Shown in pieces: positions 7,925-21,639 of a DNA stretch of 25,489 nucleotides. A program made the translations under genes and the position numbers. The number at the start of each line of letters is the position of its first letter. Positions within the stretch are counted from its first letter, which is position 1. The DNA is from Entophlyctis helioformis (lineage: Eukaryota > Chytridiomycota > Chytridiomycetes > Chytridiales > Chytriomycetaceae), in contig JAHLKH010000276.1 of NCBI GenBank assembly GCA_025526915.1, forward strand, positions 1 to 25,489, read 5' to 3'. Below the pieces are notes generated by a model. It did not search any database, was not told the origin of the DNA, and saw only the letters and a program-made list of their open reading frames with translations.

Positions 7925-8808
7925 CTGTTGTTGTCCAGCACTGCCGCCAGCAGCAGCAGCATACGCAATAGCAGCCATCGCAGAGTTGCTTGCGACCGCC
8001 GGGTCGCGACGATCGAACCTGGCGCGCACATCCGCAGCGACGGCCTGGAACCGCTGCTCAATCTCATGGTGGACGTCGCTGGCCAGATCGCGGAAGCGCG
8101 GTAACGGGAGCACGGCAAGCTTCTGGCGTGCCTGGTTGCGTTTGGGATGAAAGTCGTTGTTGACGGGCAGGAACGGCTGGGTGCCGGCTGGTGTCGAGAA
8201 GGGCGGATCGATACAGCGGTGCGGAGGAAAGCGTCGCGGCGGATGACGTGGCGTAGATATGGACAAGCCCGTGGCGGAGGTCGGCGGCAATGTCCGCCAC
8301 GGCAACATGAATGCGGCATCGGCCAGCGAGCCATCGGTCGGCGGCCCATTCAGCGTCCAGTGCAGCGTCAGTGCAGCGTCAGTGCAGGAAGCAAGGCAGC
8401 GATGTAGATCCCTGCTGGGCGGCCCACACGGCGCAGCGGACACGCCATGAAGCAGCAGCCAGCAGCAGCCAGCAGACGCACACGCTCAGACGCACCTTGG
8501 TCCATGACTCGGCGCTGCAGCTCGTCGTAGACGTCGGTCGACAGCTCAAAGAACTGCTGCGGCGTCAGGCGGGACAGCTTGTCGCTGGCAATGGCCCGCT
8601 GCTTGCTCTGGCCATGGCCGCGAGCGAGGGCCTCGAGGTGCGGCAGCAGGAATTCGTGGAGAGCCGCAAAGTGCGTGGCCGCGAGCTCCTGTGCCTGCTG
8701 CTGGGCCTGCTGCTGGGCGGGCGGACGTGCGGATGCCAATCGTGTGCATGTGTGTGTGCATGTGCATGTGCGACTGTCTGTCAGCGAGCTGCTCCTCCAT
8801 GTGCCCAC
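5493..8808 (-). CDS. SPA2: Spa2/GIT-like scaffold with tandem Spa2-homology domains
   Basis: Spa2 scaffolds the polarisome at sites of polarised growth and recruits MAP kinase and actin regulators. Exons, in order: 8808-8496, 8187-7727, 7658-7467, 7386-7303, 7218-7048, 6971-6843, 6759-6530, 6442-5638, 5525-5493. All phases join, giving 805 aa. Tandem Spa2-homology motifs: SDKLSRLTPQQFFELSTDVYDEL (residues about 75-97, broken here as SDKLSRL, FELSTDVYDEL) and RNQARQKL...RFRDLASDVHHEIEQRF (about 121-148). A polyglutamine region follows (about 180-217, longest pure run 13 Q), then a Glu/Lys/Gln coiled coil spread over exons 4-6, and a helical C-terminal domain ending TSSYEIAKFVKELISLIE, as in Spa2/GIT proteins. 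No ArfGAP zinc finger or ankyrin repeats precede the first motif, which favours fungal Spa2 over animal GIT. The start at 8808 is the last in-frame ATG before the first motif. An additional upstream exon is possible. Confidence 0.85.
5535..5562. repeat. (TCA/TCG)n trinucleotide tract
   Basis: Imperfect tcatcatcatcatcgtcgtca run within the last intron of the Spa2-like gene, about 10 nt upstream of its acceptor on the minus strand. Confidence 0.8.
5605..5630. repeat. (CCCAAA)n tract in the last intron of the Spa2-like gene
   Basis: About four units of cccaaa run into an ACAC tail on the plus strand, just inside the donor side of the intron 5637-5526. On the coding strand it is TTTGGG-rich. It is short and internal, so not a telomere. 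Confidence 0.8.
7832..7934 (-). repeat. CAG/CAA repeat encoding polyglutamine
   Basis: On the coding strand this encodes 13 Gln, then shorter Gln runs broken by Pro, Thr and Ala, in exon 2 of the Spa2-like gene. Mixed CAG and CAA codons should limit slippage compared with a pure CAG tract. Confidence 0.9.
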
Positions 8809-9037
8809 CGCCTGGCCGGCCGTCTGTGCTGCAGGCCGGCATCACGGCTACTTGCCATTCTCTTAGTCGAGTCGCGGTCAAGCAGCGGATTTGTGGCGTC
8901 GACGGGAGTTCATTTAAGCAAGCCATTGGTCGATCCTGTAAGACTGAACGAGCCGTTTGGCACTCAGCCGCGGAAGTAGCTGCACTCTGAATCAGCACAC
9001 AGACACAGTCACAGACACAGTCACAGTCACTCAAGGC
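8809..9037. other. Spacer between the T-protein stop and the Spa2-like start
   Basis: 229 bp between two head-to-tail minus-strand genes. It must hold the T-protein 3'UTR and the promoter of the Spa2-like gene. A CACAGT/CACAGA repeat lies at 8996-9030, next to the T-protein stop. No AATAAA or TATA motif is visible. An ATG-led frame (MACLNEL on the minus strand, near 8925) could be an extra 5' exon of the Spa2-like gene but has no supporting similarity. Confidence 0.5.
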
Positions 9038-10809
9038 TTACTTGTGGGGCACAAACGGCATCTTGACAATCTGCGCCTTCTGCAGGCGTTGGCGGACCTT
9101 GACCTGCAGCTCGGTGCCCGACTTGTGGAACCCAGACTTGACGTAGCCCATGGCAATGTTCTTCTTGAGCACGGGCGACGGGCAGCCACTCGTCACAACA
9201 CCAATCGTCTCGCCTGCCGCGTTGAGGATCTCGGCACCCTCTGTCATTGCATCGTGTATGTGTGTGTGTGTGTGTGAGCGTAGGATCGGTGACGGGGCAT
9301 GCATACAGTGCACACAGTCGTCAGGGGTACGCACCGCGGGCAGGAGCACCCTCGACAATGAGACCAACGCGGCGGCGGGCAACGGGGCCCTTGATCTGCG
9401 GCAGGATCTTGTCGGCACCAAGGAAGCCGCCCTCGGTGCGGCGGCGCTGGCCAATGGTCCACGTGAGGCCGCCCTCGATCGGCGACACGGTGTCATCGAG
9501 GTCGTGGCCGTAGAGGCACAGGCCAGCCTCGAGACGCAGAGAGTCGCGGGCACCAAGGCCGGCAAGCTCGACCTCGGGGTGGTCAAGGAATGCCTGCGAC
9601 AGCTTGACCACATCGCCGTGGGCAACCGAGATCTGGAACAGCCGTCACGTCAGCCACGCTGTGTATCGAGCCGCACGAGCCATTGCAGTCAGGAGCCTCA
9701 CCTCGAAGCCGTCCTCGCCAGTGTAGCCGCAGCGAGACACGTAGGCATCGACACCGGCAACGTTGATGGCGCGGCTGGTCATGAACCCAAACTTGGCAAG
9801 GTCCACATTGGCCAGCGACGCGAGCACCTTGGCAGCCGAGGGACCTGTGCATTCAAAGCCATTCGGCATCCGTTCAGGTGGCAGTCGACCGCAACACGTC
9901 CAGCACACGCAACGCACCCTGCAGAGCAACGAGCGACAGATGGTCCAGCACCTTGACATCCACGTCGCCGCCCTTGTTCTGAAAGTCGACCAACCGCTCG
10001 CGGATGTGCTTCAGATCCTTCTCGGCACATCCGGCGTTGGACACAACATACAGCTCCTTGTCGCTGCGCTTGTTCACAACAGTGTCGTCGATGATGCCGC
10101 CGTTGGCGTTGGTGAACACGGAGAGGGTGGACGAGCCGACGGGCAGGGCGGCGACGTCGGCCACGATGAGCGACTCGATGAACTTGATGCGGTCGGGGCC
10201 GGTCCACGACGACTGCAGCATGTGCGACACGTCAAAGAGCGAGGCGTGCGTGCGGGTCCAGTTGTGCGAGGCCAGGACGCCGAGCGAGGCGTACTGCACG
10301 GGCATGTCCCAGCCGGCGAACTCGACCATCTTGCCGCCCTGGGCGACGTGGAAGTCGTAGAGCGCCGTGCGCTTGAAGGCCTGTCCGATTACGTAACGGT
10401 CGAGTGTGTGAGTGTCGAGAGTCGATGGCAGGAACGGGCAGGCAGGCAGGCTGGTGGGCAGGCTGGCTGGTGGGCAGGTGGAGGGACGCATGCAGAGGCG
10501 TGCACAGCGGGAGAAGGAGGGAGGCTGCAGGGCGGTGCATGCCGCTGCGGCTGGTGCGCTGCGTGCTGCACGCCAAGCCGAGGCAGGCGAGCCAAGGCTC
10601 ACAGAGATCTGCTTGCCGCCAAGGCCAGCGGGCAGTGGACAGTGGACAGTGGGCATGCAAGACGAGGCCGACGAGGCCAGCGAGGCGGGCCAGTGACGTA
10701 CGGAAGCGCCAGCAGCGGCAGCGGCCGACGAGGCCATGAGGCGGGCGCCGCAGAGCGACGACACGGACGGCAGGCGCGAAGGCAGAGCGCGCAGAGTGGC
10801 GACGAGCAT
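9038..10809 (-). CDS. GCV1: Aminomethyltransferase, glycine cleavage system T-protein (mitochondrial)
   Basis: The T-protein transfers the one-carbon unit from aminomethyl-lipoyl H-protein to tetrahydrofolate, releasing ammonia, in the mitochondrial matrix. Exons: 10809-10702, 10380-9918, 9844-9702, 9632-9335, 9240-9038, giving 404 aa (family about 370-410). The N-terminus [18 protein letters not shown] is Arg/Ser/Leu-rich without acids, a mitochondrial presequence. The mature domain opens with [22 protein letters not shown]. Family motifs follow: [26 protein letters not shown] (across intron 2), [13 protein letters not shown] (across intron 3), [30 protein letters not shown] and TSGCPSP, ending KMPFVPHK. 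Sarcosine and dimethylglycine dehydrogenases share the fold, but the length and presequence fit the T-protein. Intron 1 is long (321 nt), with GGCA/GGCTGGTG repeats at about 10438-10482. Confidence 0.96.
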
Positions 10810-11056
10810 GTTTGGCGGTCGATGGCCAACCCTGCGGCGCGGCTCGTTGGCGTGACGGCCCGACGGCAGCCACGCGATCTTGCAGTGCATGCCATCCAAC
10901 AGCACCCCTCAACAGCAGTGTGTGTGTGATGTGCACACATCCACACATACGTCTGCAACACGCTCGTCTTGCCAACGCGTGCGAGCAACCTCAATGCCAT
11001 GCGATTCGCATAGCCATGCAATCCAATACCACAGATACACGTTTATTAGGACACTG
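10810..11056. other. Promoter region of the T-protein gene and 3' flank of the SNARE gene
   Basis: 247 bp between two minus-strand genes. It includes the SNARE poly(A) signal at its right end and short TG/CA repeats at 10918-10950. I see no TATA box or gene here. Confidence 0.5.
11042..11047 (-). terminator. AATAAA poly(A) signal, Qc-SNARE gene
   Basis: Reads AATAAA on the minus strand, starting 10 nt past the TGA at 11059-11057. This implies a very short 3'UTR. Confidence 0.65.
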
Positions 11057-12592
11057 TCAAAGTGTCTTGGCAATGGCAATGATGACCAGCAGCACCAGCA
11101 GCAACACAATAATCATAATGGTACCTGAGTCATCAAGGTGTCAGTCAAATGCTCACGCAATACGGCCATCACGAGCAAGTGCACTCGAGCCAGCCCACCT
11201 CGCGAGTCATTGTCAAGACCGTCCGTTACAGAGTCCAGACGGCTGCTAGCACCGCGCAACCGTCGCTGCGTATTGTCCATGGCAATCTCCGTCTCGTCCA
11301 GCAGGTCAATCTGCAGATCCAGCTCGCCCGTGATGAGCTGTCCGATCTGCTTCTGACGGGCGATCGCCTCGCTGAGCTCGTCCAAGTGCGTATCTTGTCC
11401 TATATCACGTCCACCGGGCAGGGTCAGACGATGGGCCGTTGGCAAGGCTGTGCATGCATGAATGCGTGTCCGAACGCAATCTGCGGCCAACCTTCCATGA
11501 TGCGGTTTTGCAGCTGCACGAGCTCTGCATCCTCCAGCCTGCTCCTGTGCTCGCTGTCCTGGTGGTCGACCTGAATGAACGCAGACATGTCGATCCTGCT
11601 CCCGCTGCCGACGCTGCGGTCTGCAAACGTCACGCTTCTGTCCATGCCGCACAGCCGTCGTGCAAGTCAGTGCGTCTGCTCTCCAGTCTGCTCGCCAGCC
11701 TGCTCTCCAGTCGCCGATGCCGATGCCAGCACCGCCGGACGCACCGCCAGACGAACAGCCACCGCACAAGGCTGAGCATTCCACAGCCGAGCATTCACGC
11801 ACCGTGGAGGTGCTCGTTGGCCAGCGAGCCCCGAGCCGTCCTGACCGTGCTGACCGTGCTGACCGTGCTGGCCGTGCTGGCCGTGCTGGTTGTCCAGCAG
11901 GTGCAGCCTGTCGGCCTGCTTGCTGACGTCGAGCAACGCCTGCTCCCACCGCTTGAGCTCGCCGGGCGGTCTGCCGTGGACGCATACAAAGTCAGCCCGT
12001 GAGCCGTGGCGAGAAGCAGCAGCAGCCACTCACAGCTTCCCCGAGCGCTCTGCAGACGACAGCCGCTCCTCCTGTGCGGCAATGCCTCTCTGCAGCGCCG
12101 CTGTTGCCTCTGCTATTCTTGCGCCGGCTGCCCCACCAGAGGCCGACGACCGGCTCGGGTGGCCGTCATCGCTGGCACCGGCACCAGCACCAAGCCCCAG
12201 CTCCAGCCCCAGCGAAGCGGCCCGCTTGTGCTCCAGCAGCAGCTCTGCGGTGTCGGACAGCAGCGCCTGCAGCTGCAGCACGTCTGTTTCCCTGCACGCA
12301 CACGGCCGTTAGTCCAAGGCGGTCGCTGAATGTGTCTCCATGTGTCTCCATGTGTGTATGGATGGATGGATGGATGCACGCATGTGGCTTGCCATTGCGA
12401 CGTCGTCTCGGCCATTGTTGAGAGAACCCGTGGATGCCGGCACAGATCCGAGCTGGCCAGGCGGGCCAGGCGGGCCACACGGACAATGGCACGGATGCAC
12501 TGGTGCACCTCCACTGGTGCACAATGGCTGCTGGGCTCTTACTTGAAGCAGTCTGCAGCTCCCGCCCACGGCTTGCCCCACAACTCGCCCAT
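11057..12592 (-). CDS. Qc-SNARE, syntaxin-8/Syn8-like
   Basis: Tail-anchored endosomal or Golgi t-SNARE giving one Gln helix to the fusion bundle. Exons: 12592-12543, 12291-12034, 11970-11803, 11637-11492, 11399-11199, 11124-11057, giving 296 aa. It starts MGELWGKPWAGAADCFK. An N-terminal helical region follows, with LLSDTAELLLEHKRAA and PPGELKRWEQALLDV. The linker carries five His-Gly-Gln repeats. RSVTFAD precedes the LQNRIMEGQDTHLDEL opening of the SNARE motif. The motif continues with QIGQLITGELDLQIDLLDE, and the zero-layer Gln is the one in DLQID. After TQRRLRGASSRLDSV a hydrophobic anchor (TIMIIVLLLVLLVIIAIA) ends in KTL. The LQ-RIM-QDTHLDELS pattern and the VTFAD element match fungal Syn8/Fsv1 better than Tlg1/syntaxin 6. 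One donor is gttggc (intron 11491-11400), non-standard beyond GT, but required by the conserved motif. Confidence 0.88.
11840..11892 (-). repeat. 9-nt tandem repeat encoding (HGQ)n
   Basis: About five units on the coding strand (cagcacggc/cagcacggt) give Gln-His-Gly repeats in the linker before the SNARE motif. Unit divergence is only at third positions, which suggests a recent expansion. Confidence 0.85.
12356..12376. repeat. (GGAT)n microsatellite
   Basis: About five ATGG units within intron 1 (12542-12292) of the SNARE gene. The neighbouring TCCATGTG units at 12336-12355 are also duplicated. Confidence 0.85.
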
Positions 12593-12812
12593 CGAGCACG
12601 GCTGTCCTGCAACGCCGCCGTGCACTTGCCCTCAAACCGACAAAGTGCGCTGGGAATGGTTGGCCGTGGCTCACACGCATGCACGCACATACACACACAC
12701 ACACATACGCACACACTCGCACTTATAGACTAACAACCACACCCACACGCAACCCTCTCTCGCCTGCCAGACTCGTAGACTCGTCCGCAAGCCTCATATC
12801 TTTGCAACCAAC
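12593..12812. promoter_or_regulatory. Divergent promoter region, Qc-SNARE / acylglycerophosphate acyltransferase
   Basis: 220 bp separate the two ATGs, which point away from each other, so both promoters must sit here. It contains a CA/CACG-rich tract at 12675-12722. No TATA box is visible. The call rests on gene orientation alone. Confidence 0.55.
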
Positions 12813-14131
12813 ATGCTGGACCTCAAGACCGCCGTCTCGCTCACCGTGCTGGGCTTCATTGGCCGCCTCGTCTTCCTCCGCTCGCACAAGTTCCGCTACG
12901 TCGTGCGGGCCGCCCTCTTCTTCTTCTGCATCGCCGTGTCGTCGCTGGCCGGCTGCTGCTTCGCGCCCGTGCTGTACGTGCTCGGCAAGGGCGGCCTGTC
13001 CAACCAGTGGCTCGGCATCGTCTTCCACTTCCTGGCCACCCGCCTCGTCGGCGTCAAGGTCGTCGTCGAGGGCGAGGAGCACCTCACCCGCTCCCGCCCG
13101 TGCGTGTTCCTGAACAACCACCAGAGCACCATGGACATGCTGACGCTGTGAGTCGTCGTGCCGGCCTCTGCTCCATGCTGCCCTGCTCTGTCCTGCTCTG
13201 CTCGATGCTGCCCTGCCCTTCCAGCTGCCCTTCCAGCTGCACCTCCACAACCCGCCAGCCATTGATCTGACCCGCCCACTTGCATCCACGTGCCTCGTTC
13301 CTCCCGCCCACTTGCCGCTGCTTCAACGGCCGCTCGCACGTCGTGGACCATCCATTTCCACGGCCACAGCGGCGCTGTCATCCGTGAAAACACCGTCATG
13401 CTTGCCAAGGCCGAGATCAAGTGGTACCCGTTCATGGGCCAGTACTGTGCGTGTCCCCTTGCTTGCTTGCTTGCTTGCCATGGCTGGCTCAACGGCCTCT
13501 GGCTGACATGTTACTGGCATCTGGCGCTTATGCAGTGCAACTCGCCAAGAACGTCTTCATCGACAGAGGCAACAGATCCAGCGCCATCGAGACCATGGGC
13601 AAGGTCGCCAAGGACCTCAAGGACCGCAACGTATGTATGCCGCTTGCATTCCAGCGCCGCCTCCCAGCGAATCGCTGACACGCTGGCTCCTTTGTTGGAC
13701 AGCTCGGCCTGTTCATGTACCCCGAGGGCACCCGCTCGCACCAGAAGAACAAGACGATGCTGCCCTTCAAGAAGGGCGCCTTCCACCTTGCTGTCCAGCA
13801 AAACATTCCCATCGTGCCCATCGTGTCGTCCACCTACTACCCCTGCTACTCCGAGTCCAAGATGATCTTTGAGCCGTGCACCATCCACATCAAGGGTAAG
13901 TCCTGCAGCAGACCTCTGGACTGGACTGGACACGGACTTGGACACGCCATCTCACATGCATCGTTCCGATGACCAGTTCTCCCTGCCATCGACACGCGCG
14001 GCATGTCCATCAACGACGTCAATGCTCTCGTCGAGAAGACCCAGACCGTCATGCAAGAGACCCTCTCCGCGCTCGAGACCGTGCCCGACGACCCCTCGAC
14101 CGTGCCCATCAAGATCAAGGCCGCCGAGTGA
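12813..14131 (+). CDS. SLC1: 1-acyl-sn-glycerol-3-phosphate acyltransferase (LPAAT, PlsC family)
   Basis: Acylates lysophosphatidate at sn-2 to make phosphatidate, the step before lipin or CDP-diacylglycerol synthase, in the ER membrane. Exons: 12813-13147, 13370-13446, 13536-13630, 13703-13895, 13977-14131. All phases join, giving 284 aa (Slc1/PlsC about 250-300). Two hydrophobic N-terminal segments (about 7-21 and 30-58) are membrane helices. Catalytic block I is NHQSTMD (102-108, with His103 and Asp108). Block II is KNVFIDRG. Block III, YPEGTRS (175-181), binds the phosphate. Block IV is IPIVPIVSST. The C-terminus holds VLPAIDTRGMSINDV, common to eukaryotic LPAATs, and ends KIKAAE with no extra domain. 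It is transcribed divergently from the SNARE gene. Confidence 0.95.
13457..13480. repeat. (TTGC)n microsatellite
   Basis: Four to five tgct/ttgc units in the second intron (13447-13535) of the acyltransferase gene. Confidence 0.8.
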
Positions 14132-14276
14132 TCCTTTCCTTCACTTATTCATCGCATGCGCCACACCGGTGCACATCGCATCTGCCTTTTATCGGCCATG
14201 TCTCTCTGGCCGCTGTTCTGTTCTGCATCCCATCTGCATTCGCCCTTCCATCGCCCTTCCATCCCATCTTGGTCCC

Positions 14277-14283
14277 TATAAAA
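14277..14283 (+). promoter_or_regulatory. TATA-like box upstream of PEX1
   Basis: TATAAAA at 14277-14283 lies 33 nt before the PEX1 ATG. At that spacing transcription would start almost at the ATG. It could equally be a variant poly(A) signal of the acyltransferase gene, which ends 146 bp upstream. Confidence 0.35.
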
Positions 14284-14315
14284 CATTCGTTCATCCACTC
14301 TCCCGCCAACCTGAA

Positions 14316-18666
<4,351 letters not shown>

Positions 18667-18679
18667 CCCTGCGTCCCCC

Positions 18680-18685
18680 AATAAA
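18680..18685 (+). terminator. AATAAA poly(A) signal, PEX1
   Basis: Starts 14 nt after the PEX1 stop (18664-18666) and 52 nt before the next ATG at 18737, so the PEX1 3' end and the next promoter must share about 70 bp. Confidence 0.7.
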
Positions 18686-18736
18686 CGCGCACCATAAACT
18701 TGTCCCAACATCCCAGGCGCGTTTTGTTTTCCACAA

Positions 18737-21594
18737 ATGCATCATTCCGAGCCCCAACACAGACGCGCCGGCAGCGATACCCCCACATCTGCCGACTCCC
18801 AGAGCCCGCTCCTTCAATGGAACACCACAACACCCACGGGCCTCTCGTCTGCAGGCACATACACATCGTCGCCCCTACGGTCAGACGCTCCTCACGCCCC
18901 TCACGCTCCGCGCCGTCCGCCCTTCTCGTTCATGTCAACGCTGTCATCCCTCGTCCAGTGTCTGACGTGCCGGCCATGGCGACGCCGGCGGCGACAGCCC
19001 CGCACCAACAGGCCACCAGGCCGCAACAACCGATCCAGCGTCGTGACGCCCGAGACCCACCCAGACATCCAGGACACGCACGTCCCCTCTATCGTGACGG
19101 TGTCGCCTGCATTCACGCCGCTGCCTGCCGAGTCGCGGCCGCCGACCGAGACGCCGCTTGAAAGCAGCGCAGACGACGGGCGGTACCGCGGCGTTGCGGT
19201 CCGCTCCGACAGCGACCGACGCGACAGCAGCAGCAGCGGCGGACTCACGACGTCGAGCAGCGAAGACGCCACAAGCCAGCACTATATCTCCTACAGCAAC
19301 ACGAGCGTCACACATAATGGGCTGACGACGAGCGGCACTCGCGATGACGATCGGTACGGTCAGGTTGGGAACAAACCCTCTGGAGCTGGGCGGCTCTCGG
19401 GCAGTCGCAAAGACAAAAAAGCCGGCGATGTGGGCGGTGGTGCGGCTGGTTCGCGCGGGGCACCGACAGGCCAGGACGTTGGGCGAGGATCGCGTGTCGG
19501 CTTCACGGTGCATGGCTCATCGCATCAACGGGGCGGCGGTGTGTCCAAAGCCATGTCGCAGACGTCATTGAGTCACGGCAATGACGGCAGCGGCCGATCG
19601 AGATGGAACCCGCGGTGGTGGAAGAGCGAGCGTGCGGGCAGGAACAGTCGTGCCTATGGGCCAGCCGGTGCAAGCAGGACGGCCGACGATGTGATCTTGC
19701 ATGCGGGCACGCTTGGACTGTCGCCGTCCATTTCCATTTCTGTTTCCATGACGGCCGAGCCGCCTGCTGCTGACGATCAGCGAGATGGGCGGAGCGACAC
19801 TCCAAAGGCTGCATTGGACCATGAGCAGCAAGAAGAAGCAGCGGCTTCATTGCCCGTATTGCTAGGTACGCCGATTGCAATTGGCGTGATGACGGGTGCA
19901 TGTGACTGAAGAGAGAATGCAATCCAGATCCAGAATGGGCCGCCGATCCAACGTCACAACCAAGCCGCTCAGCCCAGCACAGTCATCAGGGCTCTATGGT
20001 GGACGGATGTAAGCATGATGCCGTGCAAAGGCTGCGTATCTTGGGATTGCTGGCGTACACTCACACTTGGCCATTGACAGGGCGTTTGTCCATATCAAAG
20101 TCTCTGTCTGACATGCGAAAGCTGCTCACGGACGGCCTGGGACGCAACAAGAGCCGCGGGGATCTCGGTGCATCGGACACGCCAAAAGCAGAGAAGCTGC
20201 AGATCTACGTGGTCACATGGAACATGAACGGCCGTGTAAGCAGTTCCAGATCGGCTGCACCGTTGGCCCGCGCTAACACCCGTGGCGCATTGGCTCATAT
20301 AGCTTCCACGGTGCAGTCTTGCATCATTGCTCGGCGATCCCCAACTGCCGCCGCGAATCACGCCAGCCGTAACCGTGCCGTCGACACAGCCACAGCGGCG
20401 GTACGACTCGTGCCATTTACTGGCGATCACTGTGCAAGAGTGCCAGCGAGGCGTCGAGAGTGCCATCAAGAAGGACTGGGAGCGCATTGTGCAAGACTAT
20501 ATTGGCGATAAGTACGCATTGCTGCGGTGCGAGAGTCTGGCCGGCATCCATCTGATGGTGTTTGTCCGCAAAGACATTGCCAGAAATGTCACGAGTATGT
20601 GGACAGTCGCCACAATGGGCATGCACAGTTGCGCCAAGCTAACCGTGCTTTGGGTGCAACAGTGGTGGCTTCATCACGCATTTCAACTGGCATTGGCAAT
20701 GTGCTTGGCAACAAAGGCAGCGTCGCCATTGGGCTGCTCTTCAATGCAACGTCTGTCCTATTCGTCGGCTCTCACTTTGCTGCGCACCAGGACAAGGTGG
20801 CTTCGCGCAACCGCGACTACGAACGCACAAACAAGGAGATGTCACTGCCGGGCTTCCATCCGCGTGACGCCGCCATCGCGTCCCTGTCCGACCGGTTCGA
20901 CCACGTGTTCTGGGCGGGCGACTTCAACTACCGAGTCAACGGCACACGTGCACTGGCCGACACGATCCTCGAAAACCGGCGCTACGAAGTGCTTTTCAAC
21001 AACGACCAGCTGCAGATCGAGATGCGCCGCCAGAATGTGTTCCGCGGGTTCTCTGAGCCGCAGATTACGTTCCAGCCCACATACAAGTTCCAGGTGGATC
21101 CCGACTGCATCACGCCTGTTGATGGAAAGCTTCCACCGATACCTACATTGGCGTCTGGCCGGCAGCCACAATCGTCTCAGCAGGGGCCGTCCAGCGCGGC
21201 AACGGCAACAGCGAGTGCAAAAACACTCCCGCCTCTTGCCGTCGCGCCATTGCCGCCGTCGCCGCCGTCGCCAACACACACGCAGTCGCCGTCGCCATCG
21301 CCATCGCCCAACGTGCCCTCGCCGTCATCGCCATCGTCTCCCTCGGCCGCACTCTACGGTTACGATCCAAGAAGCGACAGGATCCCGTCATGGACCGACC
21401 GCATTCTGTTCAAGTCCCGACGCGTGCCACCGGCCAGCCCGCCCACAGTCGCTGGCCACCACTCGCGGCCGTCGACGCCGCTGCTGCACCCCATCATCCC
21501 GCGCCTGTACAACACCTGCATGGACATTGGCTCGTCGGACCACAAGCCCGTCTATGCGCTCTTTGTTGTCGATCTGGATGTGCCTCGCCAATAA
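18737..21594 (+). CDS. Inositol-polyphosphate 5-phosphatase (IPPc domain)
   Basis: Removes the 5-phosphate from phosphoinositides or soluble inositol phosphates. Exons: 18737-19865, 19934-20008, 20081-20235, 20303-20594, 20663-21594, giving 860 aa. Exon 2 is inferred: it has good splice sites and keeps phase 1 at both ends, but skipping it also keeps the frame. The first 400 residues are Ser/Gly/Arg-rich with no recognisable domain. The catalytic domain begins at VVTWNMNGRLP. QEC holds the catalytic Glu, followed by GIGNVLGNKGSVA, FVGSHFAAH (584-592), WAGDFNYR (634-641), PSWTDRILFKS (792-802) and SDHKPVYALF. Between TYKFQ and RSDRIPSWTDRIL the family usually has about 10-15 residues. Here there are about 90, Pro/Ser-rich, including (Ser-Pro)n. 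No SAC1 domain and no C-terminal CaaX box are present, so neither a synaptojanin nor a prenylated INPP5E-type protein is indicated. Confidence 0.9.
21263..21340. repeat. Imperfect (TCGCCR)n repeat encoding Ser-Pro
   Basis: Repeats of tcgccg and tcgcca encode Ser-Pro and Pro-Ser dipeptides in the catalytic-domain insertion of the 5-phosphatase. Confidence 0.8.
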
Positions 21595-21595
21595 A
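21590..21595 (+). terminator. AATAAA overlapping the 5-phosphatase stop codon
   Basis: The hexamer spans the end of the last Gln codon, the TAA at 21592-21594 and the next base. The next gene's ATG is at 21640, so if this signal is used the 3'UTR would be a few tens of bases at most. Confidence 0.5.
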
Positions 21596-21639
21596 GCCAA
21601 CGAGCGTGGTTTGGCGCAACTGTCTTCAAGTCGAGCAAT

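Noticed and set aside
8546..9034. An upstream 5' exon of the Spa2-like gene starting MACLNEL
   Set aside because: Splice sites can be drawn, but nothing in its translation resembles the N-terminus of known Spa2 proteins. Kept as a possibility only.
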